DNA of 64,000 nucleotides from JANJWP01 sp964540725 (GCA_964540725.1 CAZINU010000001.1:1-64000); one strand, 5' to 3'. Numbered from the stretch's first letter, positions 19,586-30,437 are shown. The notes: generated by a model from the letters alone, not told the origin. Numbers and translations: made by a program.

Positions 19586-22333
19586 TTAGCGTCCGTGGCA
19601 GTGCTTGTATTTCTTCCCGCTGCCACAGGGGCAAAGGTCGTTACGTCCGACTTTCGGAACGTCGGCATTCGCTTCGGGCATGCGGTTTTCGGCCCGGACG
19701 ACCCGAACTCCTTCGTCCGACGCCGCGGCGTTTCCGCCCTGGAGGGCGGCCTTGAAGACGGCTTCGTCGGAAAGGAGGTTCATAAGCCCTTCGGCGTTTC
19801 CTTCCGAGAGGCCTTCGAGCGCCGCTTCGAGCTTCGCTTCGTCGATTTGCACCGTTTCGACCGGTTCGGCGACGTTGGCGGTAAGCAGGCCTTTGCAGAC
19901 CTTGCGCCCGATTTCGGAGATAAGGGTGACGAATTTCTCGTAGGCCCGTTCTTTGTAAACGATGAGCGGCTGTTTTTGGGCGAACCCTTCGAACGCGACT
20001 TCTTCGCGAAGGTGGGCCATTTCGTCGATGTGCCGCATCCAGAGCTCGTCGATCGACTGGAGCATGAGCGCTTTCTCGAAGGAGGCGAATTGGTCTTCGC
20101 GACCGGCCCGCTTCGGCTCCAAAGCCCGGAGGAACGCGGATTTCGCGGCAGTCGCGAGAACTTCCTCGTCCGTGTCCGTCACGTCGTCGTCCGAGAGAAC
20201 CGGGTATCCGGCGAATTCCTCCATTCGGGCCATGACGGCGTTCGCGTCGACTTCTCCGGAATCGGTTTTCGATTCTTCGACGAACCGGCGGGCGAGGTCT
20301 TCGAACGAACGTTCGACGTCTTCATGGACGCTTTCCTGTTCGAGAATTCGGTTCCGTCGGCCGTAGACGACGAGGCGGTGGTGGTTGAGGACGTCGTCGT
20401 ATTCGAGGATATGCTTGCGGATGTCGAAATTCCGCCCTTCTACCTGTTTCTGCACGTCGGTGATGCGACGGGTGAGGGTGCCCGATTCCGCGAGGGGTTC
20501 GTCGTCGGGAATGCTCGCGAACATGGCGGAATTGAAGAGCGAGAACATGCGGTCTCCGCCGAAGATGCGCATGATGTCGTCCTGCGGCGAGACCATGAAT
20601 TGCGAGAGTCCCGGGTCGCCCTGGCGGCCCGAACGTCCGCGCAGCTGGTTGTCGATGCGGCGGGTTTCGTGTTTTTCGGTACCGAGGACGTAGAGTCCGC
20701 CGAGCTCGTAGGTTTGTTCGCCCAAAACGACCGAACCGGAAAGCGCGGCGACTTCCGGGGCGATCTTGATGTCCGTTCCGCGTCCCGCCATGTTCGTCGC
20801 GATGGTCACGGCGCCGAAGTGCCCGGCCCGCGCGACGATCTCGGCTTCCCGGGCGTCCTGCTTGGCGTTGAGCACTTCATGTGGTACGCCGGCCGACTGA
20901 AGAAGGGCGGAGAGGTATTCCGATTTCGCGACGGAAACCGTGCCCACGAGAACGGGTTGCCCTTTTTCGTGGAGCGCCTTGATGAGCTTCACGACGTACG
21001 CGTACTTGCCCTTTTCGTTTTTGAACAGGAGGTCCGGCCGGTCTTTTCGAATCATCGGCCGGTTCGTCGGAACGACGACGACCTCGAGGCCGTAGATCTT
21101 GTAGAATTCCTCCTCTTCGGTCTTCGCGGTACCGGTCATTCCGGAGAGCCGCTTGTAGAGGCGGAAGTAGTTTTGGAACGTAATGGACGCGAGCGTTCGG
21201 GATTCCTGCTGGATTTTCACGTTTTCCTTCGCTTCGATGGCCTGGTGGAGGCCGTCGGAATAGCGGCGCCCCGCGAGGACGCGCCCGGTATGTTCGTCGA
21301 TGATCATTACGTCGTCCCCGCGCACGAGGTAGTCGACGTCGCGCTTGTAGACCGCGTTGGCCTTCAACGCGTTTTCGACGTGGTGGATGTCGTTGTAGTG
21401 AGCCGAAACGTAGATGTTCTCGATACCGAGCATCCGTTCGATTTCGCCGATGCCGGCTTCGGTGAGCGTCGCGGTTTTCTGCTTTTCGTCGATCTTGTAA
21501 TGGGCGCCCTCTTCGAGCTTCTTCGCGATGGCCGCGAATTTGACGTACTTGGTGGTCGGTTCGGAATCCGGCGCGCTGATAATGAGCGGCGTGCGGGCTT
21601 CGTCGACCAGAATCGAGTCGACTTCGTCGACGAGCGCGTAGAAGAGCGGGCCCATGACGCGGCGCTCTTTGGTTGAAACCATGTTGTCGCGCAGGTAGTC
21701 GAACCCGAGTTCGTTGTTCGTGGCGTAGACGACGTTCTTTCGGTACTGTTCGCGCTTTACGTCGGGCGACTGGGCATGGGTGACGACGCCGGTCGAAAGG
21801 CCGAGCGCGCCGTAGACGATGCCCATTTCCATCGCGTCGCGTCGGGCCAGGTAGTCGTTGACGGTCACGACGTGGACGGGGATGCCGGCGAGCGCGTTCA
21901 GGTACGCGGCGATGGTTGCCACGAGGGTTTTTCCTTCGCCCGTTTTCATTTCGGCGATGGAACGGTCGTGGAGGGCCATGGCGCCGACGATCTGCACGTC
22001 GTACGGAACCATGTTCCAAACGGTCTTCCGCCCGTCTCCGAGTTCGAACTCCTTGCCGGCGATGAGCCGGCAAGCCGTGCGATGGAGCGCGAAGGCTTCG
22101 AGGCGGATTTCGCCGAGAACCTCTTTGATTCTCGCGAAATCCTCGTCTTTCCTGAAGTCGAGCCCTTCGAACCGGGCCATGAACTCCGCGGTTTGAGTCT
22201 TTACGGCGTCGAGATCGGCGATTTCGGAGGCGAAGCGCTCCTCGATCCGCTTCACTTCTTCGAGATCGCGGAAATACCCTTTGAGGCGCTTCTCGGTCGG
22301 GTCGGCGAAGAGGGATTTGATGAGTCGGATCAT
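19586..22333 (-). CDS. secA: Preprotein translocase ATPase SecA, 915 aa
   Basis: Drives protein export through SecYEG. The DEAD-like motor shows GEGKTLVATIAAYL (Walker A) and VDEVDSILVDEARTPLIIS. It ends with the zinc-binding SEC-C motif LCPCGSGKKYKHCHGR. The ATG at 22333 (MIRLIKSLFADPTEKRLKGY) is the normal SecA N-terminus; the longer frame to 22447 is not. A possible promoter (TATAAT at about 22446-22451 on the minus strand, with a weak TTGTTT) leaves a leader of about 110 nt with one GC-rich hairpin. Ends TAA. Confidence 0.98.
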   Translation of the reverse strand: MIRLIKSLFADPTEKRLKGYFRDLEEVKRIEERFASEIADLDAVKTQTAEFMARFEGLDFRKDEDFARIKEVLGEIRLEAFALHRTACRLIAGKEFELGDGRKTVWNMVPYDVQIVGAMALHDRSIAEMKTGEGKTLVATIAAYLNALAGIPVHVVTVNDYLARRDAMEMGIVYGALGLSTGVVTHAQSPDVKREQYRKNVVYATNNELGFDYLRDNMVSTKERRVMGPLFYALVDEVDSILVDEARTPLIISAPDSEPTTKYVKFAAIAKKLEEGAHYKIDEKQKTATLTEAGIGEIERMLGIENIYVSAHYNDIHHVENALKANAVYKRDVDYLVRGDDVMIIDEHTGRVLAGRRYSDGLHQAIEAKENVKIQQESRTLASITFQNYFRLYKRLSGMTGTAKTEEEEFYKIYGLEVVVVPTNRPMIRKDRPDLLFKNEKGKYAYVVKLIKALHEKGQPVLVGTVSVAKSEYLSALLQSAGVPHEVLNAKQDAREAEIVARAGHFGAVTIATNMAGRGTDIKIAPEVAALSGSVVLGEQTYELGGLYVLGTEKHETRRIDNQLRGRSGRQGDPGLSQFMVSPQDDIMRIFGGDRMFSLFNSAMFASIPDDEPLAESGTLTRRITDVQKQVEGRNFDIRKHILEYDDVLNHHRLVVYGRRNRILEQESVHEDVERSFEDLARRFVEESKTDSGEVDANAVMARMEEFAGYPVLSDDDVTDTDEEVLATAAKSAFLRALEPKRAGREDQFASFEKALMLQSIDELWMRHIDEMAHLREEVAFEGFAQKQPLIVYKERAYEKFVTLISEIGRKVCKGLLTANVAEPVETVQIDEAKLEAALEGLSEGNAEGLMNLLSDEAVFKAALQGGNAAASDEGVRVVRAENRMPEANADVPKVGRNDLCPCGSGKKYKHCHGR

Positions 22334-22486
22334 TTCGGTAAATCGGAGTCCTCCGTGGGCGGAAGCGCGGATACGATCGGCGCCCCGGAATCCGGCGGAA
22401 GTTGCGGGTAAAGAGAAAAACTCCGGCGTCGGCCGGAAACTGGGCAATTATAAGGATTTTTCGGAAAAAACAACGTCCGAAGCAAG

Positions 22487-22517
22487 AAAAACGCCGCCCG
22501 GGAAGGGCGGCGTTTTT
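22487..22517. terminator. Terminator between tig and secA
   Basis: Perfect stem AAAAACGCCGCCC / GGGCGGCGTTTTT, 14 nt beyond the tig stop. Confidence 0.92.
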
Positions 22518-22531
22518 CTTGGAAATCCGAA

Positions 22532-23857
22532 CTACTTCAAGAACAAATCCACCACCTTCCGGTACGCGAGCCGGTTCTTGATGTCTTCGTAGTAGGCGTC
22601 GCCCGGAACGAGCTTCGCTTTGAGACGTTCTTTTACCTGCTCGCTCGAGTAGGACGCGATGACGGAATTGATTTCGACCGCGATTTCGTCGTCGGTCGCC
22701 TCGATCTTTTTGAGCTCGCGAATCTTCTTGAGGATGAGTTCGGCCGAGAGGCGGCGGCGGGCTTCCGGGGCGATGAGGTCGTTCCGGTAGGCGTCTTCGT
22801 CGGTTTTCATGTGGGAAAGGTATCCCTTCATCGAGAGTCCTTGCGATTCGAGATTCGAGGCCTGTTCGTGCCAAATGAGGTCGATTTCGCGCTCGAGGAG
22901 TCCGGGGCCGATTTCGAGCGTCGTGATTTCCATGAGCTTGGTCAGGAGCTCCGACTCGTCCTTTCCGCGGGCTTCGCGCTCGCGCTCGGCGAGGATTTCT
23001 TTCCGAAGGAGGTCCTTCAATCCGGCAACGTCGGTCTTTACGCCGCGCAGCCGCTCGATGAAGTCTTCCGTCCATTCGGGCTTGTGGGGCTTCTCGAGCT
23101 TGAAGACGGTCGTCATGAAGAAGACCTTGCGTCCTTTGAAGGCGTCGGCATGGTAGTCCTTCGGGAAGACGATGTCGAATTCGATGACTTCGCCGACCTT
23201 GTGCCCGACGAGCTTGTCTTCGAATCCGGGAATGAACTGCCCCGATCCGATGACGAGGGGAAACGCCTTCACCTTGGTTTCGGGAATCTCTTTTCCGCCC
23301 TGTTTTTCGAAGCCGACGGTATCGATGGTGACGCGGTCGCCCGTTTCGATGACGGCCTTCGAGGCGTCGAACCCGTCGTCGCCGTGGGTTCCGGCGTCGT
23401 GGAAGTGGGTGAACCGGCGTTCGATTTCGGAGAATGCCTTCTCGGCGTCTTCGGCGGTCGCGTCCGTCTTGGTTTTCGCAACGGAAATCTTGCCGAGTTT
23501 CTTCTCGTCGATTTCGACTTCCGGGAACGTCTCGATTTCGAGGACGATTTCGAGCGGCTCGGTCGACTTGATTTCGGTGACCTGTCCGGCGGCAACGGGG
23601 ACGATGCCCGTCTTTTCGAGAATTTTCCGGTACTGCTTGTCGAGGTAGAGGTTGACGGCGCGCTCCATGACGGCCGCTTCGCCGTATTCCTTCAGTACGA
23701 CGGATTCGGGAACCATGCCCTTGCGGAATCCCTTGAACGAAACGTTCGCGGAAATTTCGGAAATGGCCTCGGACCGGGATTTTTCGAGCGCCTTGGCGCT
23801 GTCTTTCACGGTGACGCGGAAAAGGTACGGTTTGGTGCGTTCGTGGGTGATTTGCAT
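22532..23857 (-). CDS. tig: Trigger factor chaperone, 441 aa
   Basis: Ribosome-associated chaperone and peptidyl-prolyl isomerase. The N-terminal ribosome-binding domain has the signature FKGFRKGMVPESVV (about residue 45). The FKBP-type domain follows (GDRVTIDTVGFEKQG and FPLVIGSGQFIPGFEDKLVG), then the helical C-terminal arms. Length is typical. The ATG at 23857 (MQITHERTKPYLFRVTVKD) is the family start. A promoter lies at 23918-23945. Ends TAG. Confidence 0.96.
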   Translation of the reverse strand: MQITHERTKPYLFRVTVKDSAKALEKSRSEAISEISANVSFKGFRKGMVPESVVLKEYGEAAVMERAVNLYLDKQYRKILEKTGIVPVAAGQVTEIKSTEPLEIVLEIETFPEVEIDEKKLGKISVAKTKTDATAEDAEKAFSEIERRFTHFHDAGTHGDDGFDASKAVIETGDRVTIDTVGFEKQGGKEIPETKVKAFPLVIGSGQFIPGFEDKLVGHKVGEVIEFDIVFPKDYHADAFKGRKVFFMTTVFKLEKPHKPEWTEDFIERLRGVKTDVAGLKDLLRKEILAEREREARGKDESELLTKLMEITTLEIGPGLLEREIDLIWHEQASNLESQGLSMKGYLSHMKTDEDAYRNDLIAPEARRRLSAELILKKIRELKKIEATDDEIAVEINSVIASYSSEQVKERLKAKLVPGDAYYEDIKNRLAYRKVVDLFLK

Positions 23858-23917
23858 GCGTGTCGGGGGTTCCGGACCGGGGGTCCCGTTCGGGCCGGCC
23901 GTGTTTAAAGCCACGAA

Positions 23918-23945
23918 ATTGTATGGAAAAAGGCATCGAAGACAA
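23918..23945 (-). promoter_or_regulatory. Promoter of tig
   Basis: Minus strand TTGTCT - 16 nt - TACAAT; leader about 55 nt. Confidence 0.6.
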
Positions 23946-24016
23946 ATGTTTGTTCCGTCGCCCCCTTTGCGGGGCAGGGGGGATTTTCCCCTTCGGAACC
24001 TTTTTTCCACTCGGAT

Positions 24017-24044
24017 TTGAAACGTCCGAAGGGAAGGGTATAAT
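24017..24044 (+). promoter_or_regulatory. Promoter of ftsA-ftsZ
   Basis: TTGAAA - 16 nt - TATAAT, about 100 nt before ftsA. A GC-rich hairpin (GCCCC/GGGGC, about 23962-23977) separates it from the divergent tig promoter. Confidence 0.7.
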
Positions 24045-24142
24045 TTGCGCCGTAGGAAACGGAAATCTCCGGGAGCGATCCCATCCGGAAGAGCCCCGTC
24101 CCGAGCAATTTTTTTATACGGAAAACACGTCCGCCCACCACC

Positions 24143-25378
24143 ATGGTCCCAGGAGAAATCTTTACTGCTATCGACATCGGAAGTTCCAAGATCAAAACCA
24201 TCATCGGAACGTTTACCGAAGATAAGAAGCTCCGCGTCCTCGGAGTCGGAATCGCCGTTTCGTCCGGCGTCCGGAAGGGGAACATCCTCGACATGGACGA
24301 ATTCAAGAAGAACGTCGACGCCTCGCTCTCCGAGGCGGAAAAGATGACCGGCGAACAGGCTCGGAGCGCGTATCTCTGCGTTTCGGGAACGAGCATCGAG
24401 ACCGTCATCGGTTCCGGCATCGTCGCCGTGCCCCACGGCGAAGTCGCCGACGAGGACGTCAACCGGGCGCTCGACATGTCCCAGAACGGCGTCGACCTGA
24501 CCAACCGCGAGGTTCTCAAGGTCATTCCCCAGAGCTTCGCCCTCGATAACGAATCGGGCATCAAGAACCCGATCGGCATGGCCGCGAAGAAGCTCGAAGT
24601 CCGCGCGCACATTTTCTCCATCGGGGAAAACGTGCTCGGAAACATCCGCAAGGGCATCGCCGACGTCGGGGTCGACATCGCCGACGTCTATCCGAACGTC
24701 CTCGCCGCTCCGGAAGCTGTCCTTTCGCGCCGGCAAAAGGAGCTCGGCGTCGCCGTCGTCGACATCGGCGCGAGCACGACCGACCTGGCCGTGTACGAAG
24801 AAGGTTCCCTCATCTACGCGGCGGTCATTCCGCTCGGGGGCGAACACGTCACGTCCGACATTGCCATCGGCACCCGCATCTCCATCGATTTGGCCGAACG
24901 CCTCAAGGTGGAATACGGCGATCTCGCCTTCGGCCGCGAAGAAAAGGCGAAGGACGAAGAAATCCAGCTCTCCAAGCTTTCGAAGACCGAAACTTCTTCG
25001 GTCTCGAAGAAGGAACTCTCCGAAATCGCCCGCGCCCGGTATTCCGAAATCTTCCACTTCGTGAACGTCGAACTGAAGAAGATCGGAAAGGACGGCATGC
25101 TTCCGGAAGGCGTCGTCCTTACGGGCGGCGGCTCCAAGATGCGCGGCATCGTCGATCTCGCGAAAGAGTCGTTCCGCCTGCCGTCCACCGTCGGAATTCC
25201 CGAGGATTCCGAGCTCATCAGCGGCACGTCCGTCGGCGACCCGGTCTATGCCGGAGTGATCGGAACCCTCCTCCTCTCCCAGCGATACGGAACCCACCGC
25301 GGCCGCTTGCGGCTGAACCTCTCGGTCGGCGGATTCTGGAATTCGCTCAAGAATCTTTTTTCCAAACTCGTTCCCTAA
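24143..25378 (+). CDS. ftsA: Cell division protein FtsA, 411 aa
   Basis: Actin-like membrane tether for FtsZ. The phosphate-1 motif is AIDIGSSKIKTIIG (about residues 9-22). Phosphate-2 is VVDIGASTTDLAVYEEG (about 208) and the adenosine motif is VLTGGGSKMRGIVDLA (about 327). A C-terminal amphipathic helix, WNSLKNLFSKLV, is the expected membrane-targeting sequence. It is 19 bp upstream of ftsZ. No Shine-Dalgarno; the start sits in a CCACC context. Ends TAA. Confidence 0.97.
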   Translation: MVPGEIFTAIDIGSSKIKTIIGTFTEDKKLRVLGVGIAVSSGVRKGNILDMDEFKKNVDASLSEAEKMTGEQARSAYLCVSGTSIETVIGSGIVAVPHGEVADEDVNRALDMSQNGVDLTNREVLKVIPQSFALDNESGIKNPIGMAAKKLEVRAHIFSIGENVLGNIRKGIADVGVDIADVYPNVLAAPEAVLSRRQKELGVAVVDIGASTTDLAVYEEGSLIYAAVIPLGGEHVTSDIAIGTRISIDLAERLKVEYGDLAFGREEKAKDEEIQLSKLSKTETSSVSKKELSEIARARYSEIFHFVNVELKKIGKDGMLPEGVVLTGGGSKMRGIVDLAKESFRLPSTVGIPEDSELISGTSVGDPVYAGVIGTLLLSQRYGTHRGRLRLNLSVGGFWNSLKNLFSKLVP

Positions 25379-25397
25379 GTTCTAACCACCCCATCCC

Positions 25398-26591
25398 ATG
25401 CCGGTAAAGAAGTCCGACGACAAGCTCAAGTCGCTCCTCCGCGGAAATTCCGAAAACTTTTCCCGTTCCCAGGTCGAAGAAATCAACGTGACCGAATACA
25501 TCTCCCCGGTCGCCAACATCAAGGTCGTCGGAGTCGGCGGCGGCGGCGTCAACGCGGTCAACCGCATGATCCAGGCCGGACTCGAAGGCGTCGAATTCAT
25601 CGGCGTCAATACCGACGCCCAGGCGCTTTTCTCGTCGAAGGCCCCCATCCGCATCAACATCGGCCGCGCCACGACCCGCGGACTCGGCGCCGGAGCGAAT
25701 CCCCAGGTAGGGCAGAAGGCCGCCGAAGAATCGAGCGAAGAAATCAAGCAGGCGCTCGCCGGAGCCGACATGGTGTTCATTACCTGCGGACTCGGCGGCG
25801 GAACCGGAACCGGAGCCGCGCCCGTCATCGCCGAAATCGCGAAGGGCCTCGGAGCCCTCGTCGTCGGCGTCGTTACGAAGCCGTTCGGGTTCGAAGGGCA
25901 GCGCCGGAACGTCCAGGCGCTCGACGGGTACGACCGCATGAAGGAAAAGGTGGATACGCTCATCACCATCCCGAACGACAAGATTCTCTCGATCATCGAC
26001 AAGAAGACCCCGCTCCTCGACGCGTTCAATATCGTCGACGAAGTCCTCAACCAGGGCGTGCAGGGCGTTTCCGACCTCATCACCCTCCCGGGTCTCATCA
26101 ACGTCGACTTCGCCGACGTGAAATCCGTCATGGAAAACGCCGGATCGGCCCTTATGGGAATCGGATACGGGTCGGGCGAGAACCGCGCGATCGAAGCCGC
26201 CCGCGCCGCCATCGACTCGCCGCTGCTCGAACTTTCCATCGCCGGGGCCCGCGGACTCCTCTTCAACGTGACCGGCGGTACCGACCTTTCGATGTTCGAA
26301 GTCGACGAGGCCGCCCGCATCATTACCGAAGCGTGCGACACCGAGGCCAATATCATCTTCGGTGCGACCATTAACGAGAATTACACCGGCGAAATCAAGA
26401 TCACGGTGGTAGCCACCGGATTCAACGAAGAAACCAACCAGCGCTACGCCGAAGCGCCCCGCCCGGCAACCAACCCCTTCCGCCCCCATCCGGTCGGTCG
26501 CCCGACCCAGACGTCGTTCGCCCCGGCCGCCGCTCCGGCACCCGGAAACGACCTCGACGTTCCGGCATTCCTCCGGAATAAGATGAAGTAG
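25398..26591 (+). CDS. ftsZ: Cell division protein FtsZ, 397 aa
   Basis: Tubulin-like GTPase that forms the division ring. GTP-binding motifs: VVGVGGGGVNAVNRM and the tubulin signature GLGGGTGTGAAPVIAEIA; the T7 loop contains NVDFADVKSVM. After a proline-rich linker the conserved C-terminal peptide is DLDVPAFLRNK, the site that binds FtsA. Ends TAG, then a terminator. Confidence 0.98.
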   Translation: MPVKKSDDKLKSLLRGNSENFSRSQVEEINVTEYISPVANIKVVGVGGGGVNAVNRMIQAGLEGVEFIGVNTDAQALFSSKAPIRINIGRATTRGLGAGANPQVGQKAAEESSEEIKQALAGADMVFITCGLGGGTGTGAAPVIAEIAKGLGALVVGVVTKPFGFEGQRRNVQALDGYDRMKEKVDTLITIPNDKILSIIDKKTPLLDAFNIVDEVLNQGVQGVSDLITLPGLINVDFADVKSVMENAGSALMGIGYGSGENRAIEAARAAIDSPLLELSIAGARGLLFNVTGGTDLSMFEVDEAARIITEACDTEANIIFGATINENYTGEIKITVVATGFNEETNQRYAEAPRPATNPFRPHPVGRPTQTSFAPAAAPAPGNDLDVPAFLRNKMK

Positions 26592-26609
26592 GCCTTGGGC
26601 CGATTTCGG

Positions 26610-26636
26610 AAAAAATCCCCGCAGAGGGGATTTTTT
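26610..26636 (+). terminator. Terminator after ftsZ
   Basis: Stem AAAAAATCCCC / GGGGATTTTTT. Confidence 0.92.
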
Positions 26637-26693
26637 CTTTGCGTTCCGACCGTCCGGAGATATCATTCGACCTTCGATTCCCGTTTCCTTCCC

Positions 26694-29408
26694 GTGTCGC
26701 AAACTTTCGTCGCCTTCGATCTCGAAACTACCGGGCTCGACCCGAAAAAAGACGCCATCATCGAAATCGCGATGGTACGTTTTGACGCGGACGGAAATAC
26801 GCTCGCCGAATTTTCGTCCCTCGTCCATCCGGGCATGGCCATCCCCGAAGAGGCGTCGAGCATCACGGGCATTACCGACGCCGACGTCGAAACCGCTCCC
26901 GCCTTCGGCGACATCCGTGCCGAGGTGGCGGCGTTTTTCGGCGATAGCGCCGTCGTGGCTCACAACGCGGATTTCGACACCGCCTTCCTTCGCGAATGCG
27001 GATTCGATTTTTCCACGGCTCCGGTCGTCGACACGTTCCGGTTGGCCCAGCTCGCGTTTCCGGAAGAACGGAGCATGAACCTTTCGAATTTGGCGGAGGT
27101 TTCCGGATATTTTCACGAAGGCGCCCATCGGGCCCTCTCCGACGCCCGGGCGACCGTATTCCTCTTCCGGGAATGCCTCCGCCGAATCCGCTCGGCCCAT
27201 CCCGCCCTCTCCTTGGCTTCCAGATTCCTGGCCGGAACGTGCCCTCCGGGCACCACCTTTCCCGTCGCGGTTTCGGCGGCCTCCGAATCCGTCGTGCTTC
27301 CCGCCCGTCCGCAGGAACTCTTCGAATCCGTCCTGGCGGAGATTCCCGAATACTCGGAAATTCCCGCCGTCGCCGCGCCGGAACGGTTTCCGACCGTTTC
27401 CGAGACGTTCTCGGGCGACGGAAGCCTGGAAACGCGACCCGAGCAGCTCAAGATGGCCGAAGCCGTGGCGGGCGCGTTCGAGGGGAAACGGCTTTTGGCA
27501 ATCGAAGCGCCAACTGGAATCGGAAAGACCTTCGCGTACATGCTCCCTGCCGCCGTCGCTTCCGTACGGGACGGAACTCGGATCGTCGTCTCGACCAACA
27601 CGAAGACTCTCCAGGATCAAATCGAGCACAAGGACGTTCCGAAAATCCGCACCATGCTGGCCCCGTTCGGGCTTTCCGATTTTCGGTTCGCCAAACTGAA
27701 GGGGCGGAACAATTACGCGAGTCTCCTCAAACTCTCCGAGTTCGCCGATCGGGAGTCGTTTTCCGAGGAAGAGGCCCTGTTTTTTTCCAGGGCGTGCCTC
27801 CACGTATCCCGGGTGCGTTCAGGGGAACTCGACGATCTTCCCCTCTACGGAAAACAGTACGAACTCGTTTCCGATATCCATTCGGGCGATTTCCGCGTAC
27901 TCTCGCCCGAAAACCCGTATCGGAAGAAGGAACCGCTCTACCGTGCCCGGGAGGCCGTGAAGACTGCCGACATCGCGCTCGTCAACCACTCCTTGCTCCT
28001 TACCGAAATTGCGGACGATTCGGTCGGAACCGTCGGAAAAATCGAACGCCTCGTCGTCGACGAGGCCCACAATCTCGAGGCTGCCGCGACCGACGCGCTT
28101 TCCCGGGCGCTTGCGCTTCCGGACGTCGAGCGGACGTTCGCGCGGATCGAAACGGCCGTCCGGCGGCATAACCGGCAACCGGCGGCCGAGCGGTTTCCGT
28201 TCCCGGAACTTCGGGAAATCGCCAATTCCTTCGCGCTGACCTACGGAATGGTCCTCGAATTGGCCGAACGGTACGCCCTTGGAAAATCCCCGAATCCCGG
28301 ATTCCGTCCGGAATACGGAAAGGGGCGTCCGACCGAAGCGCTCGTAACCGAGGACTTCTTTTCTTCCGAGAGCGCGGCGTCCATGTCCGGAATCGTGACC
28401 GCCGCGTACGAAAAAACGAAGGACTTGTCCGACCGGCTGAAGGGGGCTCCCGAAAAGCTCCTCGAGGCGCTCGCATCACCGTTGTCCGACCTTTCCTTTT
28501 TCGCGTCTTTTCTGGAAGAATTCCTCGCTCCTTCCCGAACCGACCTCATCAAGGTCGTGTCCGTCCGGCCGGGGGAGGGGGCGCGGTTGAAAACCCTTCC
28601 GCTCGACGTTTCGAACCCTTTGCGGGACAAGCTTTGGAGCCGCGTTCCCGCTGCCGTCCTCACCTCCGCGACGCTCACGGTCGGGGAGGATTTCTCCTTC
28701 CTGAAACGATCCCTCGGATTGGAGGGTTTCGAATTCCGGATTTTGCAATCCGACTTCGATTACTCGAAGCAGGCCACCGTGTTCCTTCCGACCGATTTGG
28801 GCGACGTTCGGAACGAATCCGAACGTTCGAAAGTCCACGCGTTCATCCGCGACGCCATCTTGGCCGCGGGAGGCCGCGTCATGGCGCTGTTCACGTCGTT
28901 CTCAGCCATTCGCGAGGCCCATCTCCAGATTCAGTCGGACCTCCGGAAGGCCGGTATCAAGCTTCTGACGCAGGGGCTTTCGGGGGGCAAGCATAAAATG
29001 GTCGAAGAATTCAAGCGGGGTTCCGACCGGAGCGCGCTGTTTTGAACCGACAGCTTTTGGGAAGGGGTGGACATCCCCGGCAAAGACCTGGAAATCCTCT
29101 TCATCCACAAATTTCCCTTCGCCGTTCCGACCGATCCCGTCGTCGTCGCGAGATCGAAGCTCTATCGGGACGCGTTCTCCGAGTATTCGCTCCCGCAAAT
29201 GCTCCTGAAGCTCCGGCAGGGCATCGGACGCCTCATACGGACGAAAGAGGATCGCGGCGTCGTCGTCATTCTCGATTCGAGGGTCCGTTCTTCTTGGGGA
29301 AATGCCGTCGCCTCGGCGTATCCGAAGGGGATACGGGTCCGGGAGGGGCTCTCGGCGGATTTCGTGGACATGATTCGAAAAAAGCGCTCTCCGGGAGCGG
29401 GAAACTAA
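26694..29408 (+). CDS. dinG: DnaQ-type exonuclease fused to DinG-type helicase, 904 aa, one TGA(Gly)
   Basis: The N-terminal 3'-5' exonuclease has VAFDLETTGLDPKKDAIIEI, HNADFDTAFLREC and HRALSDARAT (Exo I-III with DEDDh residues). The superfamily 2 helicase has Walker A EAPTGIGKTFAYMLP and DEAH box VVDEAHNLEA. The region that carries four iron-sulfur Cys in E. coli DinG lacks them (KGRNNYASLL), as in the Bacillus type. The TGA at 29043 is in LFGTDSFWEGVDIPG, where Gly is conserved; beyond it lies the last motif QGIGRLIR. GTG at 26694 is chosen as start because a likely -10 (TATCAT, about 26661) lies just upstream and the exonuclease begins immediately. Ends TAA. Confidence 0.93.
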
Positions 29409-29458
29409 ACTTCGAAACACGCTCGGCAAATCGCAAGCATTTTTTAATGGTCGCCTTT

Positions 29459-29487
29459 TTGCAAACGTTCCGAAGGTGTGATATAGT
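29459..29487 (+). promoter_or_regulatory. Promoter of the pilus operon
   Basis: TTGCAA - 17 nt - TATAGT; it fixes the first pilus-gene start at 29519. Confidence 0.6.
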
Positions 29488-29518
29488 GCCCGGCAGTACC
29501 TATTTCCACCTCTTCGCG

Positions 29519-30430
29519 ATGTTTTTCGGAAAAAAACCACAACCGGAAGCCAGCCAGGACGTTCCGGTTCCCGCAACCGACGGGACTCCGCCCGTCCAGG
29601 CGCCGCGGCCGAACTTCTCGGAAGCCGCCTCTCCCGTTGCGCAGGACGATATTTTCGTCGGCCTCGGGCAGGACTTCTTCAATGAAGCTATCGAGCCTTC
29701 CAAGGAACGGAAAAAGAAGGATCCCCTCGAAATGGGCGCCTTGGTGAGCGGCATCCTTGCCAAACTCCTCTTCGTGGCGCTGGTCGTTTCCGGAGTCGAC
29801 GCTTCCGTTCGGAATCTCGAGAATGCCGAGGCCCTCTCGGCGTTGCCGGTCTGTTCGTACCTTTCGATCGGTTTGGACGATTATCAGGCGGGTGAGGACG
29901 AATGCAAGACCGTCCGCCAAATCGCGGCGGAAAAAACCGCCGAACGCGACAGTATGGAATCGACCATCGTCGCGAACCTGCTCGTCATCGTTCCGAGGAA
30001 GATCGAAGCGCTCGACGTCGTCGGGTCTCCGGAAATCCAATTCATCAAATCGAAAACCGGGGATTCGAGGGTGCCGTTGGCAAAAATGATCGAAGACTTC
30101 ATAGCGCTCACCAAGAAAACCGATCTTCAGGGCGAAGACGTCGAGTGTTCCAATTTTACCATGGACGAGAAAGGAAACATGACGACCCACTGCGAATTCT
30201 TCGGCGACGCGCTCCTTTCGTCCTCTCAGGAGTCGAATACTTCCCGCATGGTCGCCATTCGGTTCATGAAGATCCTTTCGGGTAGCGATTTCCGTATCGT
30301 CAATCCTCCGAAAGTCCTTCCGATTCAAAAGTACGACAGCGCCGAAGCCGGCATCCGTTCGACCTTTTCGACGGTAACCGGAGTCGATTTCCAACTCCAG
30401 TATACTCCTAACAACGGCCTTCGCCGGTAA
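29519..30430 (+). CDS. Type IV pilus-linked inner-membrane protein (PilN-like position), 303 aa
   Basis: The family is not recognised by sequence. A short cytoplasmic Pro-rich N-terminus and a charged stretch (SKERKKKDPLE) precede one membrane segment (about residues 82-100). The rest is predicted outside, with three or four Cys including one before NFTMDEKGNMTTHCEFF. Position and topology fit a PilN/PilO-type assembly platform protein: it is followed by a second such protein, then PilB and PilC. Ends TAA 7 nt before the next gene. Confidence 0.65.
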   Translation: MFFGKKPQPEASQDVPVPATDGTPPVQAPRPNFSEAASPVAQDDIFVGLGQDFFNEAIEPSKERKKKDPLEMGALVSGILAKLLFVALVVSGVDASVRNLENAEALSALPVCSYLSIGLDDYQAGEDECKTVRQIAAEKTAERDSMESTIVANLLVIVPRKIEALDVVGSPEIQFIKSKTGDSRVPLAKMIEDFIALTKKTDLQGEDVECSNFTMDEKGNMTTHCEFFGDALLSSSQESNTSRMVAIRFMKILSGSDFRIVNPPKVLPIQKYDSAEAGIRSTFSTVTGVDFQLQYTPNNGLRR

Positions 30431-30437
30431 TACCACC